A stretch of 64,000 nucleotides of DNA from Thalassobacillus pellis (GTDB taxonomy: Bacteria > Bacillota > Bacilli > Bacillales > Halobacillaceae), in the NCBI RefSeq assembly GCF_016908295.1, contig NZ_JAFBDO010000002.1, positions 248,001 to 312,000 on the forward strand, written 5' to 3'. Shown here in pieces: positions 41,431-50,282 of this stretch. The translations under genes and the position numbers were made by a program. Under the pieces are notes generated by a model that was given only the letters and a program-made list of their open reading frames with translations, was not told the origin of the DNA and ran no database searches. The stretch's first letter is position 1, and each line of letters begins with the position of its first letter.

Positions 41431-42519
41431 ATGAAGCAATCAATATATGATCTGACATTCGATCAGTTGACTGATTGGCTGATGGAACGAGGACATAAGA
41501 AATTCCGTGCTTCCCAGGTATGGGATTGGCTATATAATAAACGCGTCAAAGAATTTTCTGAAATGCACAATGTCAATAAAGAATGTATCCAGCTATTGGA
41601 GGAGAACTTTGTCATCCAGACACTGAAGCAAGAAGTCAAACAGGAGTCAGCTGATGGTACAATTAAATTTCTCTTTAAACTGCAGGATGGAAATGTCATT
41701 GAGACAGTATTGATGAGGTTCCATTACGGCTTATCAGTCTGTGTGACTACCCAGGTAGGATGCAATATCGGCTGCTCTTTCTGTGCAAGTGGCTTATTGA
41801 AGAAAAGCCGTGATTTGACAAGTGGAGAAATTGTCGAACAGATCATGAATGTCCAGCATGCTTTGGATGATAAAGGACAGGGAGACAGAGTGAGCCATAT
41901 CGTAGTAATGGGGATAGGTGAGCCATTTGATAATTATGACAATACAATGGACTTCCTGCGCATTGTCAATTCGCAAAAAGGTCTGGCTATTGGTGCAAGA
42001 AAAATTACTGTATCTACAAGTGGTTTAGCTGACCAGATCTATCAGTTTGCTGATGAGGATCTACAAGTGAACCTTGCATTGTCCTTGCATGCTCCGAATG
42101 ATGAACTGCGGACCCGGATTATGAAAATCAACAAAGCATATCCACTTGATAAATTGATGCCGGCGATCGATTATTATTTAGAGAAGACGAATCGCAGAAT
42201 CACTTTCGAATATATTATGCTCCGGGATGTGAATGATCATAAAGAGGAAGCCGAACAGCTGGCAAAACTTCTAAAGAATAAACGACATTTATCTTATGTA
42301 AACTTAATACCTTACAATCCGGTAGATGACCATTCGTATCAACGAAGTGAAAAGGAAGCTATTCTTGGTTTCTATGATACCTTGAAGAAAAACGGCATCA
42401 ATTGTGTCATCCGCCATGAAAATGGTACAGATATTGATGCTGCATGTGGTCAATTGCGAAGTAAACAAGTAAAAAAAGATAAAAAAAGAAAGCAGCAAAA
42501 AGAAAAAGCCGCTAACTAA
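41431..42519 (+). CDS. rlmN: RlmN-family rRNA adenine-C2 methyltransferase
   Basis: A 362-aa radical-SAM methyltransferase acting on adenine 2503 of 23S rRNA and on some tRNAs. The cluster motif CNIGCSFC (about residues 111-118), [14 protein letters not shown] and the methyl-accepting Cys in [11 protein letters not shown] (Cys about 344) are present. The tail [16 protein letters not shown] is strongly basic. Canonical Bacillus rlmN lies in the rpoZ-fmt-prpC region; none of those genes are here, so this may be a second RlmN-type paralogue. Its VTTQVGC core favours RlmN over the resistance methyltransferase Cfr. The weak GAGGG ribosome site lies near ATG 41431. Confidence 0.92.
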   Translation: MKQSIYDLTFDQLTDWLMERGHKKFRASQVWDWLYNKRVKEFSEMHNVNKECIQLLEENFVIQTLKQEVKQESADGTIKFLFKLQDGNVIETVLMRFHYGLSVCVTTQVGCNIGCSFCASGLLKKSRDLTSGEIVEQIMNVQHALDDKGQGDRVSHIVVMGIGEPFDNYDNTMDFLRIVNSQKGLAIGARKITVSTSGLADQIYQFADEDLQVNLALSLHAPNDELRTRIMKINKAYPLDKLMPAIDYYLEKTNRRITFEYIMLRDVNDHKEEAEQLAKLLKNKRHLSYVNLIPYNPVDDHSYQRSEKEAILGFYDTLKKNGINCVIRHENGTDIDAACGQLRSKQVKKDKKRKQQKEKAAN

Positions 42520-42526
42520 ACGAAAT

Positions 42527-42563
42527 TAAAAGCACAACGCATTCTCAGCGTTGTGCTTTTTTT
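42527..42563. terminator. Bidirectional terminator between rlmN and yheC/D-like gene
   Basis: AAAGCACAACGC / GCGTTGTGCTTT around ATTCTCA, T-run on the right and A-run on the left. Confidence 0.9.
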
Positions 42564-43321
42564 GCTTTCAAACGCTTCGCTTTATAATTCAGGATCTTTT
42601 GGTGCATGGGGAGTAATGCTTGATGTTCCAAAAACCCTTTTATTTGTGGCTGGGAATTTATCTCTATAATCCACACCTTACCATGCACATCTATCCCCAG
42701 GTCACAGCCCCAGATACAATGCTTGTAAAAATGGTGTGAAAGAGATTCTGCTGCTGATAATGCAATGTTATCAAGTTTGTCCAAGAGCTCCGATTTATTG
42801 GGATGAGCATGTAATTGGTCTTCAACTGGAACAATGCTCGCCCCGTGCGCAAAGTTAGTAAGCATATATCCGTCCTGTGCTATACGGGCATACTTTCCTG
42901 TAACTTCCCATGACTTTCCTTCGTACAGCCGCTGGGTGATGACACGGTAGTCAACAGGGTTTCCTTTATCTGCAAGCAAGAAGATATATTGCTGGATAAG
43001 GAATGGGCTGTGAACATTGTTTTTTTTGGCCAAGTATTTAAATACGGCAGATATTTGATTTAGTTTTTTCACTTTTTTCATTATTTTTAGCTCATAACTA
43101 CTATCATCAAGCAAACTGATTTTAAATATACCTTTTCCTGCCGACCCTTTCACAGGTTTAACGATAACTGTCTTATATGTTTGGAGCATGGAAGCTAAGT
43201 TCTCTTCATTAAATTCTTTCATTACGGGCAATGCAGAAATGAGGTGGGCATTCTTCTTAAGCAGGAGGTTTTTATGAAATTTGTTATTGATTTGCCATTT
43301 TCCCATCACCTTTATCTCCAT
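42545..43321 (-). CDS. YheC/YheD-family ATP-grasp protein (short form)
   Basis: A 258-aa ATP-grasp protein of the family named for B. subtilis YheC and YheD, which are linked to the spore coat. ATP-grasp blocks visible: VIVKPVKGSAGKGIFKI (about residues 51-67), FLIQQYIFL, DYRVITQR, and the metal-binding end WIIEINSQPQIKG. It lacks the N-terminal pre-ATP-grasp extension seen in its divergent neighbour. The carboxylate-amine ligase substrate is unknown. The last bases overlap the terminator shared with rlmN. Confidence 0.85.
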   Translation of the reverse strand: MEIKVMGKWQINNKFHKNLLLKKNAHLISALPVMKEFNEENLASMLQTYKTVIVKPVKGSAGKGIFKISLLDDSSYELKIMKKVKKLNQISAVFKYLAKKNNVHSPFLIQQYIFLLADKGNPVDYRVITQRLYEGKSWEVTGKYARIAQDGYMLTNFAHGASIVPVEDQLHAHPNKSELLDKLDNIALSAAESLSHHFYKHCIWGCDLGIDVHGKVWIIEINSQPQIKGFLEHQALLPMHQKILNYKAKRLKAKKAQR

Positions 43322-43474
43322 TCGAAATCTTACCTTGATTAATTAGATATGTTTTTCATTTTATTCAATCGAGCAAAAAAATGGGTGAGTCAAATGCCTA
43401 TACTTTTATCTGAAAACACTACATAAAATGAATAAGTACAGGAGTCTCGAATCGACGAAATTTAGGAGGTAACC

Positions 43475-44542
43475 ATGAAAGATAAAGTAGGTATCTTGGT
43501 AAGTGAGGTACTGTACAGCCGTATCAAAAGAAAAGCGTTCACCCATGAGAATATAGCTTTTTACGAACAAGCTGGTGATCAATATGGCGTTTCCCTTTGC
43601 TACTTGAGGTTAGCCGATTTAATTCCAGGACACAAATTCGTTAAAGCACTTGTACCTACAGAAAAAGATAATTATATACAAATCAAAATAGAAAAACCCC
43701 GGGTTATCCATAACCGAATGTTAGGAACAACAGGCATGGATAAACGCAAATTTACGTTACTTAAAAAAGAAGGGGTTAGTTTTTTTAACGAAATTACTCG
43801 ATATAGCAAGTTGGACATTTACAACAAACTTATTAGCGATGCAAAGTTGGCAAAACATCAGCCTGATACGATGCCAGTAACAAAAGAAAATCTGCAAGTA
43901 ATGATGAAAAAACATAAGCAATTGATAATCAAGCCTGACCTTGGCACGTTGGGGTCTGGAGTATCAAAGCTTACACGTGAATCCGAGCGTACCTGGACTT
44001 TGGATGATGGCAGGTCCAGACAGGCATTTTCCATAAAGGCAGTTTGGCCAAAGAAATTAGAAGATCTCTGCACGGTTGGAGGCTATATTGTGCAAGAAAA
44101 AATACCTCTCGCTGCCTTTTATGGAAGTGCTTTTGATATCAGAGCCGCTGTCCAAAAAGATATAAATGGAGAATGGCAGGTAACTGGACTGGTAGGGAAG
44201 GCAGCAGGAAAAGGGAAATTTGTAACCAATGTAGCGAGAGGGGGAAGATGTTATTCGTTAGAAATGATCTTGGAAGATTGTGATCTCGATAAAGAAAAAG
44301 TAAAGTTAAGCTTAGAAGAATTAGCTCTGCATGTGGCACATGTATTGGATCACCATATTCCCAGCCTTGCTGATATTGGACTTGATATCGGATTGACATC
44401 GGAAGGGTTTCCAATGTTTATTGAGTGTAATGGCCGTGATCAGCGATACTCTTTTAAGGAAGCAGGTCTGTTAGAAGTTTGGAAAATGACTTATTTCCAT
44501 CCAATCGGTTATGCGAGATGGTTACTCAATCAAAGTGAGTGA
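43475..44542 (+). CDS. YheC/YheD-family ATP-grasp protein (long form)
   Basis: A 355-aa member of the same family. The pre-ATP-grasp part starts DKVGILVSEVLYSRIKRK; the core has LIIKPDLGTLGSGVSKL (about residues 150-166), YIVQEKIPL, DIRAAVQKD and FIECNGRDQRY. TTAGGAGGTAACC precedes the ATG. It is divergent from the short YheC/D gene with about 150 bases between, suggesting a shared control region. Its 3' end overlaps the convergent glycosyltransferase gene at 44530 by 13 bases. Confidence 0.87.
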   Translation: MKDKVGILVSEVLYSRIKRKAFTHENIAFYEQAGDQYGVSLCYLRLADLIPGHKFVKALVPTEKDNYIQIKIEKPRVIHNRMLGTTGMDKRKFTLLKKEGVSFFNEITRYSKLDIYNKLISDAKLAKHQPDTMPVTKENLQVMMKKHKQLIIKPDLGTLGSGVSKLTRESERTWTLDDGRSRQAFSIKAVWPKKLEDLCTVGGYIVQEKIPLAAFYGSAFDIRAAVQKDINGEWQVTGLVGKAAGKGKFVTNVARGGRCYSLEMILEDCDLDKEKVKLSLEELALHVAHVLDHHIPSLADIGLDIGLTSEGFPMFIECNGRDQRYSFKEAGLLEVWKMTYFHPIGYARWLLNQSE

Positions 44543-46002
44543 TCGCCTAGATACTTGTGCACTATCCTGGAAATTTGTATGGATGGAAGCTGTGTCCTAT
44601 CCAGAGAATTTTTCAGGAATGACTGACTTTGTTTTACAATAGCCTCTTTTGCATTTTTATCCTTGTGTAGATGTTTGACAACGTTATAAAAATCAGTGGC
44701 ATTTCTAATGACAGGACCGGCATCAGCACGGGCAAGATGATTATGGTACCCTTGATAACCTTTCCCGAAATGAATACTTAAATCTGGCTGCAGTACGATA
44801 ATTCCTTTGTTAAAGCTCGCCGCTTCAATAGAAGTGGTAGACGAAATGGTCATCAGATAGTCTGTATTTTTTAAGGTGTCATAGAGGTGTATGGGTAAAG
44901 GGGATAAAACCACTTGTGGGTGTCGTTCGTATTTTTTGTAAAGAGAAAAATCTCGGGTTCTTGATTTGATAATAATCGTTACAGGGAATTCTCTGAGTAC
45001 TTTGTTGAACCAGGGCATTATCTTTGGAAACAGCATGCTTGTAAATGTCCCTTGGGTAGTGAAGGTAATGAGAGTATTTTTTTCAGGAATGTTCAGTTTT
45101 TGGCAAAGTTCTTTACGAGTCATGCGGGTAGTAGGGCTTTCCAGCTCAAACCGGATACTACCTACTACAGATATTTTATTTTCATCGATACCCTTATTTA
45201 TTAGCCATTGTTTATAATTCTCACCCCAGACACAATGATGGTCGGCCAGAGACGGTGTCACTGAATGATCGGTCAAAAGCCAGTTTTGGATCCAAATATA
45301 GGACAGCTTGTATTTATGGGATAATTGAGCGAGCAGCATCCATGGCATACTAATAAGGTCGATACTTAGAATCATTTTAATATTTCTATCCAGAATTATT
45401 TTTTCTAATACTTTTGTATATTTAATAGCCATAGAAGTCCATTTGGTAATTTTATTTTGAAAAGCAGACGTCCCAAAAACCCTATGATTTCTTCGCCGGC
45501 TGATAACCTTTTTAATCTTGTCTTCGTATGTCTTCTTTACATGATTAGAATTGTTTTTTTTCAGTAAAGTAGTCAGATCAATGATGTCAAAATTCGGTGG
45601 CAGTCGATGCTGATTTAGTTTTCTTTTGTCTGCAGAAGATGTGACAATCAGGACAACAGGGTATTTTCGAAATCGTTTTATTGCTAGAGGCAATAAAGAA
45701 CCAGGCATCATGATTCCTTTACGGCCAGACTGCCGGGAAAGGTCTTTTTTTCGCTGTGGCACCATAAATAATTTTCTTTGTGCATCACAAACGGAATGAA
45801 TATCATATTTATTTTTCAGCTCCTCTAAAGGAACGGTATTGTTTTTTTCAATATAAGTCTTGATGAACTGCTGAAAAGGAGCTGTCATAGCCAGTGGCAA
45901 AGAAATACCTGAATAATTCAGCAGGCGGAATGTCTGATGAAATTCGCGTGTCAACCCATACTTCAAAATAAACTTGCCTGTTAAAGTATTTTCACCGTAC
46001 AA
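44530..46002 (-). CDS. GT-B-like surface-polysaccharide transferase, copy A
   Basis: A 490-aa cytosolic protein whose C-terminal half looks like a GT-B fold glycosyl- or glycerophospho-transferase: HHCVWGENYKQWLINKGI (about residues 244-261), VVGSIRFE, VTIIIKSRTRD, and the acceptor/nucleotide loop TDYLMTISSTTSIEAASF. The N-terminal half is unlike any family I know. TTG 46002 follows AAAGGAGG. It lies 20 bases downstream of a homologous gene (copy B), so the two form an operon. Role in sialic-acid-like glycan assembly is inferred from the cluster. Confidence 0.7.
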   Translation of the reverse strand: MYGENTLTGKFILKYGLTREFHQTFRLLNYSGISLPLAMTAPFQQFIKTYIEKNNTVPLEELKNKYDIHSVCDAQRKLFMVPQRKKDLSRQSGRKGIMMPGSLLPLAIKRFRKYPVVLIVTSSADKRKLNQHRLPPNFDIIDLTTLLKKNNSNHVKKTYEDKIKKVISRRRNHRVFGTSAFQNKITKWTSMAIKYTKVLEKIILDRNIKMILSIDLISMPWMLLAQLSHKYKLSYIWIQNWLLTDHSVTPSLADHHCVWGENYKQWLINKGIDENKISVVGSIRFELESPTTRMTRKELCQKLNIPEKNTLITFTTQGTFTSMLFPKIMPWFNKVLREFPVTIIIKSRTRDFSLYKKYERHPQVVLSPLPIHLYDTLKNTDYLMTISSTTSIEAASFNKGIIVLQPDLSIHFGKGYQGYHNHLARADAGPVIRNATDFYNVVKHLHKDKNAKEAIVKQSQSFLKNSLDRTQLPSIQISRIVHKYLGDHSL

Positions 46003-46021
46003 TTAGAAACCTCCTTTCTAG

Positions 46022-47458
46022 TTAAAGCAGCCGTCTTATTAAGCGCTTAATATTTGTGGAAGGCAGGGAGTCAGTGGATAAGGATTGTTCCAGAAACTTC
46101 TGGCCTTTTTCAATCAACTCTGCCTTTGCTTCATCATTTTCTACCAGGGAAGAAAGCGACTCCAATAATATTTGTTGGTTAGTGATGACGATCCCGGCCT
46201 CAGCCCTTGCCAAATGTTTATAGTATTCATTATAGTTTCTGCGGTAATTATATGGGATGTTAGGCTGCATGATGAGAAGTCCTTTTTTGTGGATGGCAGC
46301 TTCCAGAGCCACGTTGGATGATATAGTAGTAACATAATCAGTATGGTTTAAAATATCATATAAATGGACTTTTCTATTGGAGAGAACCACTTTTGATGAA
46401 AGATAACGGGCATAACTGGTCCGATCCCGCTTATGGGGTTTAATAATAACAGTAATCGGCAGTGTTTTGACGGATTCCACTAGCCAGCGGATTATTTTCA
46501 GGTTTTCACGTTGTGAATAATCCTGGGTGATGTAAGTAAGAATCTGGTTGTTTCCTTTTATATTCAACGCCTTTTTAAACTGGTCTTTACTCTTCAACTT
46601 ACCTGTGCCTTGCATTTCAAACCGAAGGCTTCCTACGGGTATGACATGGTCTCCTGCAATTCCTCTTGATGCCATCCAGTTTTTCGTATGTTCTCCCCAC
46701 ACACAATAATGGCTTGCACGGGATGGAATGACTGTAACATCAGATGTAAGATAATCCTGTAAATTAATAAACGGCAGATTAAATTTTCGAGCAAGAAGGG
46801 AAAGCGTGTTACCAGGCTGTACATATTCGTTCGTATGCAAAATGACTTTCACATTATTTTCGATAATGATTTTTTGCAAAGCGTGTATTCTCCGAGATGA
46901 ATTTGTGACCTGGGTGAGAAGCATATTCTCAAATTGTTTCGTTCTGAAAATTTCATGATTAGCATGTTGCTGTATTAGCCATGCTGCTCTTTTCTTTAAG
47001 TTTGCCAGAGTCTTTTTTTGGATCTTAATAGCTCCTAAATCAATCACTTTGAAATTGGAAGGTAATTTTCTATTATCTTTTAAGGAATTTCTGGAATCGA
47101 GGACGATTACTTTGTGTTTTCTTAAATGCTTTAATGCGTAGGCCAAGAGGCCAACAGGGATAAGAATTGCTTTCCGTTCTGGTTCTTTACTTAGATCCTT
47201 GGCGACACGCGGAGTACGGAATAATGCTTGCTGTACATCAGCCATAGACTTAAAAGGAAAGGATTTTCTCCTAATATACCTCGCACTATTCATATATTTA
47301 TTTACGAATGGCGGCAGGACCTGAAAGTGATAATCATAAATCATCGTTAAAGGCAGTTCAATACCGGCATATTTTAATGAACTGAATTTCTCAAAAAATT
47401 CTTTGGTCAGGCCATACCGGATGATCAAGTGGTTATTTAATCCTTCTATACTGTACAA
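46022..47458 (-). CDS. GT-B-like surface-polysaccharide transferase, copy B
   Basis: A 478-aa paralogue of the preceding protein, aligning over nearly full length: N-terminal YGLTKEFFEKFSSLKYAGIELPL against YGLTREFHQTFRLLNYSGISLPL, and C-terminal HYCVWGEHTKNWMASRGI with VIIKPHKRDRTSY and TDYVTTISSNVALEAAIH. The Lys/His in KPHKRD and the Ser/Glu in the last motif resemble CDP-glycerol or capsule transferases. TTG start with AAAGGAGTG. First gene of the two-gene unit. The acceptor is unknown. Confidence 0.72.
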   Translation of the reverse strand: MYSIEGLNNHLIIRYGLTKEFFEKFSSLKYAGIELPLTMIYDYHFQVLPPFVNKYMNSARYIRRKSFPFKSMADVQQALFRTPRVAKDLSKEPERKAILIPVGLLAYALKHLRKHKVIVLDSRNSLKDNRKLPSNFKVIDLGAIKIQKKTLANLKKRAAWLIQQHANHEIFRTKQFENMLLTQVTNSSRRIHALQKIIIENNVKVILHTNEYVQPGNTLSLLARKFNLPFINLQDYLTSDVTVIPSRASHYCVWGEHTKNWMASRGIAGDHVIPVGSLRFEMQGTGKLKSKDQFKKALNIKGNNQILTYITQDYSQRENLKIIRWLVESVKTLPITVIIKPHKRDRTSYARYLSSKVVLSNRKVHLYDILNHTDYVTTISSNVALEAAIHKKGLLIMQPNIPYNYRRNYNEYYKHLARAEAGIVITNQQILLESLSSLVENDEAKAELIEKGQKFLEQSLSTDSLPSTNIKRLIRRLL

Positions 47459-47566
47459 AGTTGTTCACTCCTTTGTTTGTTTTTATCCTCGAACTATCCA
47501 CTTACTATTCTATGAGAACTTGTCAGTAAGGTATGGTTGACTATCAGGCATCTTGCGTTAAATAGA

Positions 47567-47596
47567 CATAAAAGAAGCCTGATGTAAAATCAGGCT
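47567..47596 (-). terminator. Terminator of the legB-legF minus-strand operon
   Basis: On the minus strand AGCCTGAT / ATCAGGCT around TTTAC, followed by TCTTTTATG. Confidence 0.7.
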
Positions 47597-47615
47597 GTAA
47601 GGTATCACATTATAA

Positions 47616-48302
47616 TTAATGATTATTTCGTTTTCCAAGTAGGCAGGAGGCAATATCAAAGTCCGTTTCCGTATCGATATCCACCGAATTTTCAGCTGAC
47701 ATTTCATACGGAATCGTTTTCCGGATAAAAAACGCTTTTTCTTTCATAAACACAGGATATTTAATGGCATAAATCGCACCATTAATTCGATATAATGGCT
47801 GATTTCCAAGCATAATGTTGTTTGCCAGCGAATCAAGGTGGCCATGAAGGTTGATAAGACTCAAAGCATTTACTGGGTGTTCAAATGGAGTGACGCTGAT
47901 CACTGCATCAGCATCGTGCTGGAGCATCGCGCCAAGTGCTTTGTCAATATGATCAGAAGTTCGTAAAGGGGAAGTAGGCTGCAAAAGCACGATTATATCG
48001 GGGATAAATTGTTCTCTTTTCTCTAATTCTTCGAGTACATGCAGACAAGCATCAATAGGATCCGATTTGTCCTCAGCAAGATGAGCAGGTCTGAGAAAAG
48101 GGACTTCCGCGCCTGCATATGCTGCTGTCTCGGCTATTTTCTTATCATCAGTGGAAATGATATGCCGGTCGATTGAAACGGAAAATTTCGCTGCCTCGAT
48201 TGTATAATTAATCAAAGGCTTTCCATGGAGTTTTTTGATATTTTTTCCCGGCAGTCTTTTCGATCCGCCTCTTGCTAAAGTAATACCCAATACATTGGTC
48301 AT
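47616..48302 (-). CDS. legF: CMP-nonulosonic acid (legionaminic acid) cytidylyltransferase
   Basis: A 228-aa acylneuraminate cytidylyltransferase that activates a sialic-acid-like sugar with CTP. The nucleotide-binding signature ARGGSKRLPGKNIKKL (about residues 9-24), LLQPTSPLRTSDHI (about 103-116) and the metal motif DIDTETDFD (near residue 211) are intact. ATG 48302 is used because AGGAGG lies nine bases before it; longer readings run into the upstream gene. It is the last gene of the minus-strand operon. The pathway context (LegG-type epimerase rather than PseG) argues for legionaminic rather than pseudaminic acid. Confidence 0.9.
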   Translation of the reverse strand: MTNVLGITLARGGSKRLPGKNIKKLHGKPLINYTIEAAKFSVSIDRHIISTDDKKIAETAAYAGAEVPFLRPAHLAEDKSDPIDACLHVLEELEKREQFIPDIIVLLQPTSPLRTSDHIDKALGAMLQHDADAVISVTPFEHPVNALSLINLHGHLDSLANNIMLGNQPLYRINGAIYAIKYPVFMKEKAFFIRKTIPYEMSAENSVDIDTETDFDIASCLLGKRNNH

Positions 48303-48321
48303 CACTGTTCCTCCTCTTATC

Positions 48322-49287
48322 TTAATTAGTGGAGTTTTTAATCGCTTCATACCAGTGCTTTGTTTTATTGTATTGATCGGCAATCGTCACTAAACGGGAA
48401 TCATTCTTGTTTTCCAGGAATGTTTTCACTAATTGATATAATCCTGGTTTATATTCCTGATCCAATTTATCCGCAAGTGGTACAGGTTGAAATTGAAAAG
48501 TGTCTATTTTCTGTGCGGCCAACGTTTCTAATGGCTGCAGTTTCAAACGGTGATTAGTCGTAGTCAGTTCAACACCCCATCTCCCTGGAGATGACCAGTT
48601 GGCATGGTAAGAAAACAATACGCCATCCGTTGTTTTTCCTGAACCGGTAAAGATGGCACCTGAGGGGTGCCAGGACAGATTTCCGGACTTATAAGCATGA
48701 ATCTCTTGTGGTTCCCCCCCTAAAAAGAAGGCAAGGTCGATCACATGGGTAGAGTTCGCAAGCAGCCAGTTCTCCTTGAGGCGGGTACTGGCGGTGCTAT
48801 GTAAGATACGGTGGCCGAGTTCGGTAAAGTCAAAATGGAACGATTGCACGCCTCCATCTGCTTCGATTATTTTTTTAGCTTTAGCTGTAGAGGAATAAAA
48901 TCTCCTGTTATATGCGATATAGACCTGACCATTTGACTGGGAAGCGAGCTCATGGGTTCTCTTTAGCTGGTTTACATCAAGTCCGCCAGGCTTTTCCACT
49001 AAAATAGTACTTACGCCATTTTCTAACAAGGCGGAGGTAGTTTCGGCAAGCTGATCGACATTAACACAGTTGATGGCGACAGATGGCAATCGGACCTTTT
49101 TTGATAAATATTTTTTCAGTCCTCCGGAGTGTGCTCTGACGCCCGTCTTTTCATAATAATATCTACAGGTTTCCTGGCTCCTTCCAATACAGACAGGTGC
49201 TATGCCAAGTGCCTTCAATACCTTCGTATATTCTACAGCTATATTTCCTGCTCCTACTAAGAGTACTTCGTTTACGATATGGGACAT
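48322..49287 (-). CDS. Gfo/Idh/MocA-family oxidoreductase, copy 1
   Basis: A 321-aa NAD(P)-dependent sugar oxidoreductase. The Rossmann loop LLVGAGNIAVEY (about residues 9-20) and the EKPGG motif with its catalytic Lys (about 97-101) are present, followed by YNRRFYSS. Its start overlaps the end of the next gene upstream (49272-49287) by 16 bases. It is likely to oxidise or reduce a nucleotide sugar or sugar acid in the glycan pathway. Confidence 0.85.
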   Translation of the reverse strand: MSHIVNEVLLVGAGNIAVEYTKVLKALGIAPVCIGRSQETCRYYYEKTGVRAHSGGLKKYLSKKVRLPSVAINCVNVDQLAETTSALLENGVSTILVEKPGGLDVNQLKRTHELASQSNGQVYIAYNRRFYSSTAKAKKIIEADGGVQSFHFDFTELGHRILHSTASTRLKENWLLANSTHVIDLAFFLGGEPQEIHAYKSGNLSWHPSGAIFTGSGKTTDGVLFSYHANWSSPGRWGVELTTTNHRLKLQPLETLAAQKIDTFQFQPVPLADKLDQEYKPGLYQLVKTFLENKNDSRLVTIADQYNKTKHWYEAIKNSTN

Positions 49288-50276
49288 GCTTCAATCCCCC
49301 TGTTCGTTTGCTGATTGATATGACTGATAAGGGTCTCAAGTAGAGGAATATGCAGCTTCCAGGACAGAGAATAATCAGGCAAATCACAATTTCCTTCATC
49401 CAGCAACTTCTGGACGATCAGGTGCGTCAGTTCACTCTGATATGGTATATGGCAATCAAGTTCGCTCCATTCCCAATTTTTATCCGCTTCCGCTACCAAC
49501 GCTTTTCCTTCGGTTAGGTTGACCGTGAACCGGAGGAAAGCGGAGCTTAAATGAACGGTCAGTGGCGCTGAACCGGTTGAATAAGAGGAAAGGAGAAGAT
49601 GGCTGCCAGAATCACCACTGCCAGTCAGCGTGCCGGTTACTTCAAAAAACCCTTGCCGTTTACTTGCCAATAGCTTTGAATCCAGTAATCCTGAGTCAAG
49701 GGAGTGGATGTGTTCTCCGGTTAAGTAGAAAAACAAATCAAGGTGATGGATGGCATTGGAAGCCATATTCCAGTGTGTTCCACTTGTCAGCATACTGATG
49801 TTTCCCATTGTGTTATAGGCTTCGATTTTTTTCTTCAATTGACGAAAGACAGGGTAAGTACGGACAGGACAATTCACCCATGCTTTACACCCTTTGTCTT
49901 TTAATAACAAGTTCATTCTAGAGAAAGTCTTTGGGTGTTGAAATACAACCTTTTCCAAAAGGATAAAACGAACATGCCTATTCTTCAGCAATCGAATGAT
50001 GACATCTTCCCTGACATCAGAAGTAGTAGCGATAATAGCAACGTCTAAGTTGTCTGCCAGATCCAACATATTTTTATGATAGGAAATCGTCAGTTTACTT
50101 GTTGAAGGTGAGGAACTGTCGTACATTCGTTTTGCCTTAACTAAAGATTCTTCGAAAGGATCTACAATTGCGATATGGGCGGGACGGTCGAGTCTTTTCA
50201 ATGCCTGCATATGTCTTCTTCCGATCTGGCCGGCACCGACGATAGCAATTTTAGTGATGGCATTCACACAGATCAT
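49272..50276 (-). CDS. Gfo/Idh/MocA-family oxidoreductase, copy 2
   Basis: A 334-aa homologue of the adjacent oxidoreductase. It has IAIVGAGQIGRRHMQAL (about residues 9-25), ILLEKVVF in place of the EKP motif (the Lys is kept, the Pro is not) and HHLDLFFYLTG, which carries the usual late His. ATG 50276 or GTG 50267 may be the true start. Paired oxidoreductases of this type occur in nonulosonic-acid clusters, where their substrates are mostly not defined. Confidence 0.82.
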   Translation of the reverse strand: MICVNAITKIAIVGAGQIGRRHMQALKRLDRPAHIAIVDPFEESLVKAKRMYDSSSPSTSKLTISYHKNMLDLADNLDVAIIATTSDVREDVIIRLLKNRHVRFILLEKVVFQHPKTFSRMNLLLKDKGCKAWVNCPVRTYPVFRQLKKKIEAYNTMGNISMLTSGTHWNMASNAIHHLDLFFYLTGEHIHSLDSGLLDSKLLASKRQGFFEVTGTLTGSGDSGSHLLLSSYSTGSAPLTVHLSSAFLRFTVNLTEGKALVAEADKNWEWSELDCHIPYQSELTHLIVQKLLDEGNCDLPDYSLSWKLHIPLLETLISHINQQTNRGIEACPIS

Positions 50277-50282
50277 CCTTTT

